DNA from: Candidatus Stahliibacteriota bacterium
GTDB lineage: Bacteria > Hydrothermota > Tepidihabitantia > SM23-42
DNA length: 7,099 nt
Assembly (NCBI GenBank): GCA_030613445.1
Contig: JAUWLY010000145.1
Location: forward strand, 1 to 7,099
Reading direction: 5' to 3'
The position numbers and the translations under genes are program-made. The notes beneath the pieces were generated by a model that was not told where the DNA came from, did not search any database, and saw only the letters and a list, made by a program, of their open reading frames with translations. Positions 6,892-7,099 of this stretch are shown here, piece by piece. Each line of letters opens with the position of its first letter. Within the stretch, counting starts at the first letter, position 1.

Positions 6892-7098
6892 TTAGCTGTG
6901 ACCTCGAACACTCTGCTGCAAGATCTCTTCAAGTTTGTCTGCTGCGCTGTCCCAAGAAAATTTGCCCGCCCATTCTAACGCCGCCTTGGAGAATTTACGC
7001 CACTTCACATCATCATCCATGAGTTTAGTTATACATGAGGCAAGTTCACTGATATCGCCATACCTGTATAAAAACCCCGTTTTACCATCGACGACGAC
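6892..7098 (-). CDS. Glycosyltransferase family 4 (GT-B fold), C-terminal end only
   Basis: Only the last 68 codons are in the window; the start lies beyond its right edge. The visible part begins VVVDGKTGFLYRYGD, the loop that follows the conserved E-x7-E region of GT4 enzymes and helps bind the nucleotide-sugar diphosphate. It continues with ISELASCITKLMDDD and ends in KFSWDSAADKLEEIL, the C-terminal helix pattern typical of this family. These enzymes add sugars to lipid-linked or other acceptors at the cytoplasmic face of the membrane, which fits the second glycosyltransferase at the other end of the window. The TAA stop at 6894-6892 is followed at once by the ATG of the TPR gene. Donor and acceptor cannot be predicted from this fragment. 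Confidence 0.88.
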   Translation of the reverse strand, partial: VVVDGKTGFLYRYGDISELASCITKLMDDDVKWRKFSKAALEWAGKFSWDSAADKLEEILQQSVRGHS

Positions 7099-7099
7099 T

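Overview
The window comes from a bacterium with an outer membrane: it encodes an LptE-like lipoprotein, a secreted TPR protein and surface-polysaccharide glycosyltransferases. The moderately AT-rich DNA, the tight one-direction gene order and two kinds of short dispersed repeat resemble uncultured candidate phyla such as WOR-3/Stahlbacteria. That placement is an impression, not something the window proves. All six genes lie on the minus strand, so transcription runs from high to low coordinates. No gap between genes exceeds about 115 bases.

In transcription order: (1) the last 68 codons of a GT-B (family 4) glycosyltransferase (6892-7098); (2) a 748-residue secreted TPR protein (4645-6891), whose ATG directly follows the previous stop codon; (3) a 171-residue LptE-like lipoprotein (4133-4648), joined to the TPR gene by an ATGA overlap; (4) a 660-residue family S9 (acylaminoacyl-peptidase-like) serine peptidase (2108-4090); (5) a 113-bp spacer made largely of a composite repeat with inverted ends; (6) a 170-residue membrane-anchored SAM methyltransferase of the FAM173/aKMT type (1482-1994); (7) a near-consensus sigma-70-type promoter almost touching the next start codon; (8) a fusion protein (1-1428, cut by the window edge) that joins a GT2 glycosyltransferase to the four-helix membrane domain and Rossmann domain of the polyprenyl glycosylphosphotransferase / FlaA1-PglF superfamily.

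The likely theme is building the cell envelope. GT4, GT2 and the lipid-linked sugar module would assemble a surface glycan, and the TPR/LptE pair probably acts in outer-membrane biogenesis or LPS transport. The peptidase and methyltransferase are housekeeping-like passengers or have unknown envelope roles. The most notable features are the GT2-membrane-Rossmann fusion, the LptE signal peptide built from repeat DNA (including four 7-bp tandem units just after the start codon), and the apparently leaderless promoter of the fusion gene.
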